64,000 bases of DNA, from contig NZ_CP134198.1 of NCBI RefSeq assembly GCF_031585635.1, positions 248,001 to 312,000 on the forward strand, written 5' to 3'. This document shows, in pieces, positions 47,479 through 57,166 of the stretch; position 1 is the first letter of the stretch, and each line of letters opens with the position of its first letter. Made by a program: the position numbers and the translations under genes. Origin of the DNA: Paraburkholderia sp. FT54. GTDB lineage: Bacteria; Pseudomonadota; Gammaproteobacteria; Burkholderiales; Burkholderiaceae. The notes below the pieces were generated by a model. The model did not search any database. It was not told the DNA's origin and saw nothing but the letters and a program-made list of their open reading frames with translations.

Positions 47479-49017
47479 TTACTCGTCCGACAGTTTCGCC
47501 GACATCGCCTGAACGCGCGACGAGTCGGCACCAAGCGCCTTCACGAGGCGGGCGCCGAGGTCGCTGTCCGCCTTATTAAAGTACGAAATCACCGTGTATT
47601 TGTTCTGGTCGTTTGTCACATGACTCAGGTCGCCAGACAGTGCGGTGACGAGATCTGCCTTTTCAGACTCGGGCAACGAACGATAGAACACACCGGCCTG
47701 CTTGAACATCTGCTGCTTGTGGATGGCCATTTGCTGCGTCGTGCCCGACAGAGGCGTCTGCACATACTTGTACTTCGGGTCTTGCGAGATCTCGCCGATA
47801 GTGGACGGCTCGTAATTCACCTCGCCTGTCCGGCCACTGGAGTTCATCTTCCCGTCCTGATTGTTGTTATGGACGGCGACCAGCGGCCGATTAATTGGGA
47901 GCGAATTGAAGTTTGCACCGAGACGATACATCTGCGTGTCTGCGTAGGCAAACATCCGGCCTTGAAGCATCCGGTCCTCCGACGGTTCGATGCCCGGAAC
48001 TAGACGCGACGGCGCAAACGCAACTTCTTCCGTGGTCTCAAAATAATTGTTGGGGATGCGGTTGAGGGTCATCGTGCCGACCTTCTGTTCCGGTACACCC
48101 AGCCATTCCTTCGTATCATCCAACGGGTCATAGTCGAACTTGCTCAGGTCCGACGGATTCAGCACCTGGATGTACAGATCCCATTTCGGGTAGTCCCCCT
48201 TCTTGATCGCGCCGTAGAGATCATTCGTCATCATGTTCCAGTCCTTGCCGATGGACGCAGGAATGTCCTTGGGGCGAATATTCTTGAGACCCTGGTCACT
48301 TTTCCAGTGGAACTTCACATAGTGAACTTCACCTTTCGCGTTGATCATCTTGAAAGCGTGAACGCCGAAACCGTCCATGTGCCGATACGAATCGGGCATC
48401 CCTTCGTTGGCGTACATGTGGGTCAGCATGTTCGTCGACTCGGGCGTGTGTGCCCAGAAGTCGAAGGCCAGGTTCGCATCCTGAACACCTGTCACAGCGC
48501 TCGGTTTGTTGGCGTGGACAAAGTCAGGGAACTTGATCGCATCTCGAATGAAGAATATGCCCTTATTGAGGCCGACGATGTCCCAGTTACCCTGCGCCGT
48601 ATAGAACTTGATGGCGAACCCGCGCGGATCGCGGGCCTGCTCCGGCGAACCCCGGTAATTCATGACCGTCGAGAGCCGCACAAAGACTGGCGTCTTCGTA
48701 CCAGGCTGGAAGACCTTCGCGATAGTTAGATTCGATATGTCCGAGCTGGGTACGAACTCGCCGAAGGCCCCAGTACCGCGCGCATGCACCACCCGTTCCG
48801 GGATGCGTTCGCGGTCGAAACGTTGGAGCTTCTCAATCAGATGCGAATCTTGAAGAACTACCGGACCTTCCTGCCCTGCCGTCTGTGAGTTCTGGTTGTC
48901 ACCAACTGGCGATCCGTTGTCGCGAGTCATATCTGCCGCATAGGCAAACTGCAGCGACGCGACGCCCAGCATCACGGCAATGGCTGTTTTTTTGAAGACT
49001 GCGTTTTTTGTTTTCAT
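47479..49017 (-). CDS. katB: Periplasmic catalase KatB
   Basis: A 512-residue catalase with a Sec signal peptide (FKKTAIAVMLGVASLQFAYA, cleavage after A27), so exported. Distal His H78 (RVVHARGTGAFG), distal Asn in WDIVGLNKGIFFIRD, proximal Tyr in GRMFAYADTQMYRLG. Length and sequence fit the KatB group. AGGAGTAG lies 4 bp upstream of the ATG. The region immediately upstream is the 5' end of an IS110 remnant, so the natural promoter may be lost or replaced. It is followed by ankB and the truncated Tat-HD gene. Confidence 0.95.
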   Translation of the reverse strand: MKTKNAVFKKTAIAVMLGVASLQFAYAADMTRDNGSPVGDNQNSQTAGQEGPVVLQDSHLIEKLQRFDRERIPERVVHARGTGAFGEFVPSSDISNLTIAKVFQPGTKTPVFVRLSTVMNYRGSPEQARDPRGFAIKFYTAQGNWDIVGLNKGIFFIRDAIKFPDFVHANKPSAVTGVQDANLAFDFWAHTPESTNMLTHMYANEGMPDSYRHMDGFGVHAFKMINAKGEVHYVKFHWKSDQGLKNIRPKDIPASIGKDWNMMTNDLYGAIKKGDYPKWDLYIQVLNPSDLSKFDYDPLDDTKEWLGVPEQKVGTMTLNRIPNNYFETTEEVAFAPSRLVPGIEPSEDRMLQGRMFAYADTQMYRLGANFNSLPINRPLVAVHNNNQDGKMNSSGRTGEVNYEPSTIGEISQDPKYKYVQTPLSGTTQQMAIHKQQMFKQAGVFYRSLPESEKADLVTALSGDLSHVTNDQNKYTVISYFNKADSDLGARLVKALGADSSRVQAMSAKLSDE

Positions 49018-49026
49018 TTTCTACTC

Positions 49027-49350
49027 CTGTAGATATTTGACGCGGGATGAGGGGCGATGGATCCTGCACTGTCCGGCAGTGTCGCGAAGTCGCGATCTTT
49101 TTTGGCTGGAGTGATTGTCTCCGCACGATATTTCCGCGGACAAGTTAAGCGGTGTAAATCAATGCGATTTGTTGTTACACCCATTGCGATGGTTCGAATG
49201 CGGAGTGGTCCACGTACCCGGATCTGGTGGATGGTCGGATGAAGGAAGGCGTGTCGAACAAGGAGATCCGCCGCTGCCTCAAGCGCTATATCGTCCAGGA
49301 ACTGTACCCGCTCATCCTGGCTGATCTGGCCGATTCGACGCCGACTTCCT
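49027..49350 (+). mobile_element. Internally deleted IS110 element, copy Z
   Basis: 5' end as in copies X and Y (GATATTTGACGCG, GAGGGGCGATGG, CTGGAGTGATTGTCTCC, GCGGACAAGTTAAGCGGTG), then MRFVVT, then directly the C-terminal tail (KEGVSNKEIRRCLKRYIVQELYPLILADL). The junction is the same as in copy X. It points away from katB and begins 10 bp upstream of the katB start codon. Confidence 0.65.
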
Positions 49351-49371
49351 GACATAGGAGCGTCAACGCGC

Positions 49372-49563
49372 CGGAGGGAAAGTCTGTGGGGTTCGCTGAA
49401 GGTAGCACGCATGCATGGACGACACTTCGCCATGCGGCGTGCCGCCATAGATGATGTGATTACCTGGCTGAGCTTTAACAACGCACGCCGGTTACACTCG
49501 ACGACGTCGTCCCCATGTCGTTCGAGAAGAACTGGCGGGCAGCCCAACAAGGCGAGGCCGCAT
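49372..49563 (+). pseudogene. IS3-family transposase, C-terminal remnant
   Basis: ESLWGSLKVARMHGRHFAMRRAAIDDVITWLSFNNARRLHST, then, after a small deletion that shifts the frame, DVVPMSFEKNWRAAQQGEAA and stop. This is the end of an IS3 OrfB. The last 85 bp are also present at 30611-30703 next to catalase copy 1. Confidence 0.8.
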
Positions 49564-49983
49564 AACCCCTCGGTTATGGGATTCGTCAAACAGGGGCACG
49601 GTCACGCACGCATAGCCCCGTTCCAGAAAATATTCGCAGTACCGCTCTGCAAACAGGGAAAGGACGCTGCGTCACAACTATGCCTGAGGTTGCGGTCGTA
49701 GAGGAGCCAAGCCGATCATTATGAGGAAGCCACTTTTTTATGTACAGTTTGCTGTAGCACACAAAGCTCATGGAGGTCCGTAGAACCGATCCATGTCGTG
49801 TTCCGTTCGATGCAACTCCGCATAATTCACGGCTAGGCATAACGCCTTCCGATTGTGAAGGCTCTTGAGTGGATGGTCGTCGACGTCGTAAGTGGTCAAG
49901 CAGGGCTAGACTTCGCGTGGCAAGTGGGCGTCGCATGTGGCTGGACGCCCCGTGTCGTCCAGCCTCTCCTGCCGCCCCCAGGC
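49564..49983. other. Downstream flank of catalase copy 2
   Basis: No gene is seen. It is largely the same as 30704-31089, with an extra 60-bp segment around 49695-49765 that copy 1 lacks. Confidence 0.45.
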
Positions 49984-51429
49984 TCACTGCCCTTCAAGCT
50001 TGGCGATTGCCTTGGCAACGCCCGCGCCGTAGGCAGCATCCGCTTGGGCGCAGTGCTTGATATGTAATTGCTGGACCGGCTTCGATACGCCATTCAGCGC
50101 TCGTGCCGTGTTATCGAACAAGGTCTGCTGCTGCTCCGCCTTCATCATGCGGAACAATGCTCCCGGCTGCGAATAGTAGTCGTCGTCGAGGCGATGATTC
50201 CAGTGATCGGCCGAGCCCTCGATCGACAGCGGCGGTTCACGGAAGTCAGGCTGCTCCTGCCATTCGCCCCGCGTATTCGGCTCATAAGGCGTGGCGCCGC
50301 CTGCATTGCCAGTGACGCGCATCAGGCCGTCACGATGGTAGCTGTGCACGTACTTCGCCCCACGCGGCGCATTCACCGGAACCTGGTGGTGGTTCACGCT
50401 TAGGCGGTAGCGTTGTGCGTCGCCGTATGAAAAGAGCCGCCCTTGCAGCATCTTGTCCGGCGAGAAGCTGATACCGGGCACCACGTTGGCCGGCGCAAAA
50501 GCCGCCTGCTCCACATCCGCGAAATGATTGTCCGGATTACGGTTCAACTCCACCACGCCCACTTCGATCAGCGGGTAGTCACGCTTGGGCCAGACCTTGG
50601 TCAGATCAAACGGATTGATTGGATAGCTGCTTGCTTCCTTCTCCGGCATGATCTGCACGAAAAGCGTCCAGCGCGGAAACTCCTGACGTTCAATCGCTTC
50701 GTAAAGGTCACGGTGATGCGTCTCGCGATCGTGGCCGACAAGCGCCACTGCCTCCGCGTCGGTCAGGTTTTCGATCCCCTGTTGCGAGCGGAAATGGAAC
50801 TTCACCCAGAAGCGTTCATGCGCGGCATTGATAAAGCTGAACGTGTGGCTGCCGAAGCCGTGCATATGCCGGAACGTCTTCGGAATGCCCCGCTCGCTCA
50901 TGACGATCGTCACCTGATGCAGCGCTTCCGGCAGTTGCGTCCAGAAGTCCCAGTTGCTTTCCGCGCTGCGCAAACCGGTGCGCGGATCACGCTTGATGGC
51001 GTGGTTCAGGTCGGGGAACTTGAGCGGGTCGCGCAGGAAAAACACCGGCGTGTTGTTACCGACCAGATCCCAGTTCCCTTCTTCCGTGTAGAACTTCAGC
51101 GCGAAGCCGCGGATGTCCCGCTCGGCGTCGGCCGCGCCACGCTCACCGGCAACCGTTGAGAAGCGCGCGAACATCTCGGTCTTCTTGCCGACCTCGGAGA
51201 AGATCGCGGCGCGGGTGTATTTCGTAATGTCGTGCGTGACCGTGAACGTGCCGAATGCGCCGGAGCCTTTCGCATGCATGCGCCGCTCAGGAATCACCTC
51301 ACGGTCGAAGTGGGCCAGCTTCTCGAGAAACCATACGTCTTCAAGCAGTGCCGGGCCGCGTGGACCGGCGGTGCGAATGTTCTGATTGTCGACGACAGGT
51401 GCGCCGAAAACGGTAGTCAGCTTTTTCAT
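49984..51429 (-). CDS. Cytoplasmic haem catalase, copy 2
   Basis: A 481-residue clade-3 type catalase nearly identical to copy 1. It keeps the distal His in [12 protein letters not shown], the Asn in [10 protein letters not shown] and the haem Tyr in [13 protein letters not shown]. The start is [12 protein letters not shown]; an earlier ATG ten codons upstream lacks support, and GAGAGGATC-like purines lie before 51429. Differences from copy 1 are scattered conservative changes, so both are under constraint or only recently duplicated. It begins 39 bp after the HD gene stop. Confidence 0.96.
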   Translation of the reverse strand: MKKLTTVFGAPVVDNQNIRTAGPRGPALLEDVWFLEKLAHFDREVIPERRMHAKGSGAFGTFTVTHDITKYTRAAIFSEVGKKTEMFARFSTVAGERGAADAERDIRGFALKFYTEEGNWDLVGNNTPVFFLRDPLKFPDLNHAIKRDPRTGLRSAESNWDFWTQLPEALHQVTIVMSERGIPKTFRHMHGFGSHTFSFINAAHERFWVKFHFRSQQGIENLTDAEAVALVGHDRETHHRDLYEAIERQEFPRWTLFVQIMPEKEASSYPINPFDLTKVWPKRDYPLIEVGVVELNRNPDNHFADVEQAAFAPANVVPGISFSPDKMLQGRLFSYGDAQRYRLSVNHHQVPVNAPRGAKYVHSYHRDGLMRVTGNAGGATPYEPNTRGEWQEQPDFREPPLSIEGSADHWNHRLDDDYYSQPGALFRMMKAEQQQTLFDNTARALNGVSKPVQQLHIKHCAQADAAYGAGVAKAIAKLEGQ

Positions 51430-51468
51430 GAGAGATCCTCTATCAACGCAATTCGGCAAAGGCGGTCG

Positions 51469-52179
51469 TTATTGGGCCTGTGCCTTCGTATCCGTGTTGC
51501 AGCCGCAACCGGCGGTGTGAGCGTGACCGGCCTGGCTGTCGTCCCACGGGGAGCCCAGGATGATCTTGCAGAAGTTCAGGCGCTTGTACGACGGATCGCG
51601 AAGTTCGAGCACGTCGGCCTTGACGTTGCCGAACGTCGTCTCGGGCTTCTTGATAGTGCCCTTCGCGAACTCATTGATGATGCCGTTCTTGAAGTCCTTC
51701 TCGCGCGGATGCGCTGCCACCACCTGGATGCGTTGCTCGTCGCTGAACTCGTGGTAGGCCATGCCGAGCACGTCCATCTCGACGCCGGCAGTAACCAGCG
51801 CGACCACCGGCTTCAGATGTTCAGGCACGCCCGGCGTGGTATGCAATGCAATCGACAACCAGACCTGTTCGATGTCGTACTCATTCATGCCGTACTGCTT
51901 CATGAAGTTACTCGCGGCATTCGCGCCGTCCACTTCGAAACGGTAGCCTGCGCTGCTATACGCCGCTGTCAGGCCCATGTCGTGGAACATGGCACCGAGG
52001 TACAGCAGTTCCGGGTCGTACTTCAGGCCCTTGCGTTGTCCACTCAGGGATCCAAACAGGAACACCCGCCGGGAATGGTTGTACAGCAGGTCGGTTTCGG
52101 TATCGCGTACCAGGTCGGTGGCCGCGCGTGCGATTGCGCTGTTCGGTATCTTGATGCCTGCGATGATCGTGTTAGTCAT
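51469..52179 (-). CDS. HD-domain hydrolase of the cyanamide-hydratase type, copy 2
   Basis: 236 residues, aligned without gaps to copy 1. NHSRRVFLFG, AMFHDMGL, SIALHTTPG and VEMDVLGM are all kept, as is the His/Cys tail (GHAHTAGCGCN). The substrate is unknown; cyanamide, isocyanide-like or other small nitrogen compounds are possibilities from the family. AAGGAAC stands before the ATG. It is the first gene of the HD-catalase pair, and its natural upstream region is intact here. Confidence 0.88.
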   Translation of the reverse strand: MTNTIIAGIKIPNSAIARAATDLVRDTETDLLYNHSRRVFLFGSLSGQRKGLKYDPELLYLGAMFHDMGLTAAYSSAGYRFEVDGANAASNFMKQYGMNEYDIEQVWLSIALHTTPGVPEHLKPVVALVTAGVEMDVLGMAYHEFSDEQRIQVVAAHPREKDFKNGIINEFAKGTIKKPETTFGNVKADVLELRDPSYKRLNFCKIILGSPWDDSQAGHAHTAGCGCNTDTKAQAQ

Positions 52180-52584
52180 TTCGGTTCCTTAGCTTATTAG
52201 TGTGCGGAGGACGCGCAGCCTATTCTGGATAGCGCACCACTGACAATGAAGTCGCCCGGTTCCAGCGTGAGCCTCGCTAATGATCAAGATCAACGAAGCC
52301 ACATCGAACACCGTCTTCGCGAACGCCGACATGCGCGACGCCGTTCCGGAAAGCTTGGAGATCGCACTTGGCTCACTCCATGACGTCTCAGACTTACTCA
52401 GTAATTTTGGAAGGTCGTTCCATACGACACTATGATCAAACGCCGGCATCATGGCGCGTTAAACGTTGTGAGTAAATGCGAAGACATGTAAGCCGGCATG
52501 CCATCACCGTGACGTTTGCAGAACGCGTGAACTGTAGCGTCCACCGCCCGTTGCAAAGGGCTGACTACGCGCCTCGCTTGACGG
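52180..52584. promoter_or_regulatory. Promoter-side gap of module 2
   Basis: The region between the regulator B stop and the HD start; the HD-catalase promoter should lie here. It carries the empty site of the IS5 in copy 1, CTATTCTGGATAG at 52220-52232, and a 51-codon + strand frame at 52280-52435 (MIKINEATSNTVFANADMRDAVPESLEIALG...). That frame may be a small gene but is broken in copy 1. Confidence 0.45.
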
Positions 52585-55521
52585 TCAATCGACAGTGCAA
52601 CTTAGATCGTCTAGAAGGCGCCTCGCTATCTTGAGATCGGACGTGTCGAATCCTTCTGTAAACCGACCATAAATTCCGGCGAGCATGTCATGCGCTTCCG
52701 TTGTGCGTCCTTGATCGGACAGCAACCGCGCGAGCGTCGTCGCTGTTCGCAGTTCCCAGCCGAGAGCCGATTGCTGGCGCGCCGATTCGAGCGAGCGTAA
52801 CAGCCAGTCCTCGACTTCCGACGGATCTGATCGCGACACCGAAGCGAGGATCCATCCCTTGACGCGCAAGCTCTCCGGCATCTCGCTCGATCCTCCGTTC
52901 TCCGCGCTCATCACCAGCGCGTCATCGATTGCGGCAAGAGCCTCCTTGACCCGTCCCAGCGCCGCCAACCCTTCCGCCATGGCGCTGGCAATAATCGGCG
53001 TGAAGGCATGGTAGCGCCCGGCACACAGTTCTTCCAGACATCCTCGGAGCAACTGGATGCCGCCTTGCGCATCGCCATGCTTGATCGACAAAGCACCCGT
53101 CAAACCCCGGCTTATAGCCTGAAATAGCCGCAGCGAATGCCGTGCGGCGTGCGCGGCCAGCCGCTCGATGATTGCTTCCGCCGCCGTCCAGTCTCCGTTC
53201 CAGATGAACACAGACGAGGCCCCCATCAGTGCAACGCAGAGGGTGCCGGGTTGCTTGGACTCGTCGGCGTCGTGGAGCGTTTGACGTGCGACCTTCATGG
53301 CCTGGTCCGGGTAGCCTTGAAGCCATAGCGTTCGTGAGAGAGAGACCAGCGCATGGACACGGTGATCGCAGCCGAACTGGATCATGTTGATGCGCCGGGA
53401 CGCGATCGCGCGAACCACCGCGGCTTCGCCGTGTGTCCTGGCGCTCGCCTGGTTCCCGATGACGTGATGCGCCACGCCAAGCATCCAGTCTGCCAATGCG
53501 GCAGCGGCCGGATCGGCCAGCGACTTGGCAACCACCTGGCTCTGCTGCGCAACGCGCAATGCGCCCCTGAAATCTCCGATTCGTGTCAGAAAGATGTTGA
53601 GACCGCCGAGCAGCCTGAGTTGATGGTACGGTTCATCGAGCGATTCCGCGAGTTCGAGTCCACGAGTCAAAGCTGAGCGGACCTCCTCACGACACGTGGT
53701 GAACATCGACGACAGTCCGAGCGACGCCTGCAATTCCATCTCGCGACGGCTCCCGCGACTGGCACAATCGAGTGCTGCCAGGGCATGCTCCGTCCAGCGC
53801 TGACACTCGCTTAGCAGTGAGAGTTCAAGGAAGAGAGGGGCCGACACGGCGGCTAGCGCGGTGCTGACGGACGGATCCCCGCGGTCCGAGAAACTCCACT
53901 CCAGCGCCGCGCGTACATTTCCGAGCTGCTCGACACACCCCACCAATCCGTGCGTCTCGCGACAGGTCGAATCGCCCGCATCAGAGCCTTCGAGAACCTG
54001 GCAGAAATAGATCGCGTGACGTTGCGCGATCGCGTCCATCTCACCGCTTTCCGCGAGTTTCTCGGTAGCGTACGCGCGCGTGGTGTCGAGTAGCCGGTAA
54101 CGCATCGTCGCGTCACCGGCTTTCTCCGTCGACAGAAGGCACTTTGCAACGAGGCTGCCCACGGCATCCACGACCTGCGTTTCGTCGACATCTCCATCCG
54201 CCGCGATGGCCCGCGCCGCGTCAAGCGAAAACGGGCCAACGAAAATAGAAATGCGGGAAAGGATCGTTCCCTCGAAGGCGGTAAGCAGGCGGTAGCTCCA
54301 GTCGAGCATCGCGTTCAGCGTCTGATGACGGGACGGCGCCGTGCGTCGGCTCTGCCAGACCAATCCGAAGCGGTTATTGAGGACCTCCGCGGTTCCACGG
54401 ATCCCGTACGCATCGACACGGCCAGCTACAAGTTCGATTGCCAGAGCGATGCCGTCGAGCTTGCGGCAGATCCCCGCGACGATAGAGGCATCCTCGTCGC
54501 TTAGCTCAAAGCCGCTGTCGCCGGCAGCTGCGCGTTCCACGAAAAGCAGCACGGCCGGGTATGCCAGTGCCTTCGCGGCCGTCAGCCCTTCTTCGTCGGG
54601 CGGGCTCTCCAGCGGCATCAACCGATGGACGTGCTCGCCCTCGACACGCAGCTTCTCCCGGCTTGTCGCGAGGATATGCACCTGCGGAGCGTCCCTGAAG
54701 ATGCGTTCCGCCAACGTGGCTGTTGCCTCCACCACATGCTCGCAACAATCTATGACGAGTAGTAGCCGCCTGTCCTGAAGAAATGCCATAAGGCTCGGCA
54801 GCGGGTTGGCGGACTCAACCACGACGCCAAGTGCCGACGCAATCGTGGCGGGGACCAGCTCCGGTGTGGTAAGCGCGCCGAGGTCGACGAAGCATGCCGG
54901 AACCTCGAATTCCGCAACAAAGACATGGCTCACAGATACAGCGACGGTGGTTTTACCCATGCCGCCTGGCCCCACGATGCTGACGAAGCGCTGGCCGGCA
55001 AGCTGGCTTGAAATGGTCCGGACGGCATCTTCGCGACCGACCATGCGCGTCAGTTGGGCGGGAAGCTGGGTGTCGTAGCCGGAAACAGGCTTCGAGGCCG
55101 CGACGGGCTGTTCTGTTGTGGCCTGAAGCTGCACTGGCGTAGCGACACGCGAAACCGGAGCGACAAAACAGTAGCCTCTGCCCGGGACATTGGTCACATA
55201 CCTCGCGCCGGCCTGTCCGTCGCCAAGCGCCTTGCGAAGGTTGACCAACTGCGCCCGAAGACTGCTCTCGTCAACGACGACGTCCGGCCAGACGCGCGCC
55301 ATCAGGTCACGCTTGCTGACGACTTCGCCGGCACGTTCGACCAGCACGATCAGGATATCGAGCGCGCGACTGCCCAATCGAAGAGCAACGTCTCCCTGAT
55401 AAAGAAGACGTTTCGCAGCAAGCAGGCGAAACGGGCCGAATAATGCGACCCCGATGTCGCCGACGTGCGCCGAGTCAAGCACGGCGCTCAGCGTCGATGA
55501 GACCTGCGTTGAAGTAGACAT
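52585..55521 (-). CDS. Winged-helix/STAND-ATPase regulator B
   Basis: 978 residues. The N-terminal 26 residues ([26 protein letters not shown]) differ from regulator A. Then come the same OmpR-type winged helix, Walker [10 protein letters not shown], Walker [28 protein letters not shown], the ATPase lid region ([23 protein letters not shown]) and a long TPR-like helical half. It lies 405 bp upstream of HD copy 2 on the same strand. A small 45-codon gene precedes it. By analogy with AfsR/MalT-type STAND switches it probably senses a small ligand and activates the HD-catalase pair; the ligand is unknown. Confidence 0.9.
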   Translation of the reverse strand: MSTSTQVSSTLSAVLDSAHVGDIGVALFGPFRLLAAKRLLYQGDVALRLGSRALDILIVLVERAGEVVSKRDLMARVWPDVVVDESSLRAQLVNLRKALGDGQAGARYVTNVPGRGYCFVAPVSRVATPVQLQATTEQPVAASKPVSGYDTQLPAQLTRMVGREDAVRTISSQLAGQRFVSIVGPGGMGKTTVAVSVSHVFVAEFEVPACFVDLGALTTPELVPATIASALGVVVESANPLPSLMAFLQDRRLLLVIDCCEHVVEATATLAERIFRDAPQVHILATSREKLRVEGEHVHRLMPLESPPDEEGLTAAKALAYPAVLLFVERAAAGDSGFELSDEDASIVAGICRKLDGIALAIELVAGRVDAYGIRGTAEVLNNRFGLVWQSRRTAPSRHQTLNAMLDWSYRLLTAFEGTILSRISIFVGPFSLDAARAIAADGDVDETQVVDAVGSLVAKCLLSTEKAGDATMRYRLLDTTRAYATEKLAESGEMDAIAQRHAIYFCQVLEGSDAGDSTCRETHGLVGCVEQLGNVRAALEWSFSDRGDPSVSTALAAVSAPLFLELSLLSECQRWTEHALAALDCASRGSRREMELQASLGLSSMFTTCREEVRSALTRGLELAESLDEPYHQLRLLGGLNIFLTRIGDFRGALRVAQQSQVVAKSLADPAAAALADWMLGVAHHVIGNQASARTHGEAAVVRAIASRRINMIQFGCDHRVHALVSLSRTLWLQGYPDQAMKVARQTLHDADESKQPGTLCVALMGASSVFIWNGDWTAAEAIIERLAAHAARHSLRLFQAISRGLTGALSIKHGDAQGGIQLLRGCLEELCAGRYHAFTPIIASAMAEGLAALGRVKEALAAIDDALVMSAENGGSSEMPESLRVKGWILASVSRSDPSEVEDWLLRSLESARQQSALGWELRTATTLARLLSDQGRTTEAHDMLAGIYGRFTEGFDTSDLKIARRLLDDLSCTVD

Positions 55522-55640
55522 ATTGCTTTCTTTCCTGATTGTGGTTCTTGAAAAGGAAAATGCGCTCCTACAGCATACGTAATGACGTGAGTCGTCGAAC
55601 GACGGCGGCGCTTGTGTATGGCGGAATAGAGCGCAATAAA

Positions 55641-55778
55641 TTATGAAACGAGCGTCTTGAGTTGCTGCCAGAACGCGGCGAATTTGTGCAGTTCGGGGGC
55701 GTCCAGGGCAAGCATGGCGTAGTGAACGCGTGATTCCTGGACGTGCGGCAGTTGCGAAAGGAGGAGGCCGACTTTCAT
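55641..55778 (-). CDS. Small 45-residue protein upstream of regulator B
   Basis: [20 protein letters not shown], then [20 protein letters not shown], ending KTLVS. A good ribosome site (GGAGAAAC) stands before the ATG. No family recognised; the end looks like an amphipathic helix. It is 119 bp upstream of the regulator start. The same gene, cut short, precedes regulator C at 61393-61475, so it belongs to the duplicated unit. It may be a real small protein or a leader peptide. Confidence 0.55.
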   Translation of the reverse strand: MKVGLLLSQLPHVQESRVHYAMLALDAPELHKFAAFWQQLKTLVS

Positions 55779-56196
55779 GATGTTTCTCCGAGCGTTTGAG
55801 GCCGGGCGCGTCATGCGCGCCGCGACTAAGGTCTACTCGCTTTCCTCAGGTAAAGGTAAAGGTGAGCGGCATATGGGATAACTGTCACTGTCCGGCATCG
55901 CGGCTCCTTGTCGGCGTCTGGTACGCGCGTCTGCTACGCGCGTGTACGTGCTCGCGACACGTTGCCATGAGGACGGCCGCAATCGCTCCGTCCTCATGGC
56001 GCTAGTAAAGGTGCACGGAGATAGTGACTACGGCGCGCACCGTCTGCCTGCTGGCAGGACGGCGGCTGAAAGAAGAGAGTGCGGACGTCCTGCCGGTCAG
56101 GGCAGCGAAAATATATTACTGGAGGTGCCCAAGGCATCAGCCCCGTTGTGACGACTTTTAGATTTTAGACGGCACGATCCAGCATCGGAACGCGCG
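55779..56196. other. Gap between the NTF2-like gene and the small gene
   Basis: No gene is seen. A perfect 12-bp inverted repeat (CCATGAGGACGG / CCGTCCTCATGG, 55965-55999, 11-base loop) could be a terminator-like hairpin for the leftward NTF2-like gene, but no T-run follows. Confidence 0.4.
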
Positions 56197-56925
56197 TCAC
56201 GTGTTCCCTCTCCCTCCAAACAACGGCGCACTGGCCATCGGAGCTGACTGGTTGGGGAGAATGATGAGCTGGACGATCTTGTTGTCGGATATCGAGACGT
56301 ACAAAGTGACCACCAAGGGCTCGGGCAGACCCCGTTTATCGTAGTCTCCGTCGACGTTGGCGGTGACGATGGTATGCCCGTAATGTTCGACGACCTTGAC
56401 GACGTACAACGTCGTCCTGACGCCAATGAGTTCGCGGGCGGCCCATTGCCTGATGGCCTGAGTGCCCCAGACATCGTGCAACTGATCGTTGACGAGCGCA
56501 TCATCAGCGAAGGTCGCTAACAACATGTCGAGGTCCAGGGTGTTGGTCGCGCGGATAAAGGCGGAGACCGGAACCGGGAGTTCCAACGCAGGCTCCTGGC
56601 TTACAGTCAACGCCGAGATCCTGCCCCCGGCGACGGTGAAACACCAGTCGAGTTGAAGCGGGTTAGAGGCACTGGTGCGATTGTCATCCCAGACGATCAC
56701 CGTGACGATAGTCTTTCCATCGCGCCTAGCGACGTTGACGGCACGGATACCGGTGCATTGCAGGTAACGGTCGCTCCACCCTTTGATTTCATCGCCCCGA
56801 TGTTCCTCGCCGCAGTCGTGCAAGACGGCGGCGCCGGCAAAAGCCGCGAGTAAGGCATCGGCATCGCGCGTCTGCACTGCGCGGAGAAACGCCGCGAGCG
56901 GTGCAGGCAGATTCGAGTATGTCAT
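56197..56925 (-). CDS. Tandem NTF2/SnoaL-like domain protein
   Basis: 242 residues with two copies of a SnoaL-like half: LPAPLAAFLRAVQTRDADALLAAFAGAAVLHDCGEEHRGDEIKGW (about 6-50), and LPVPVSAFIRATNTLDLDMLLATFADDALVNDQLHDVWGTQAIRQW (about 116-163). Each is followed by the strand pattern of the family (TIVTVIVWDD; TIVTANVDGDYDKRGLPEP). SnoaL-like proteins are small-molecule isomerases or hydrolases, or binding modules. It is upstream of the small gene and regulator B on the same strand, but the gap is large. No signal peptide. Confidence 0.78.
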   Translation of the reverse strand: MTYSNLPAPLAAFLRAVQTRDADALLAAFAGAAVLHDCGEEHRGDEIKGWSDRYLQCTGIRAVNVARRDGKTIVTVIVWDDNRTSASNPLQLDWCFTVAGGRISALTVSQEPALELPVPVSAFIRATNTLDLDMLLATFADDALVNDQLHDVWGTQAIRQWAARELIGVRTTLYVVKVVEHYGHTIVTANVDGDYDKRGLPEPLVVTLYVSISDNKIVQLIILPNQSAPMASAPLFGGRGNT

Positions 56926-57166
56926 AGAAAGATGTCATAGAAAAAGTGCGGCTGTGTAAATGCCGCTCACTGCGAGTCGTTCTAGAGAACACTATGACTA
57001 AATGCCGGTATTGGCGCGTTATATGTTGTGAAGAAATGTGAAGGCATGTAAACAGGAGTGCCATAGCTGCGAAGTTCGCTGAACGGGTGGGCGTTGACGG
57101 ACGGTGCGCGTCGCAAAAAGGCTAACCGCACGCCTCGCTTGACGGCCAATCGACAGGGCGACTTAG
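56926..57166. other. Left flank of regulator C
   Basis: No gene. Positions 56985-57166 resemble the region downstream of regulators A and B (for example CGCCTCGCTTGACGG-CAATCGACAG). This shows that the third regulator copy was duplicated with its 3' flank and later split by the IS5 element at 57167. Confidence 0.6.

Noticed and set aside
29048..49350. Reading the GCGGACAAGTTAAG repeats as attachment sites or CRISPR-type repeats
   Set aside because: Only three copies, kilobases apart, each followed by IS110 start codons; an IS110 end explains them better.
49014..49589. Minus-strand frame of 191 codons upstream of katB
   Set aside because: It crosses the IS110 and IS3 remnants on the opposite strand, and its protein has no recognisable pattern.
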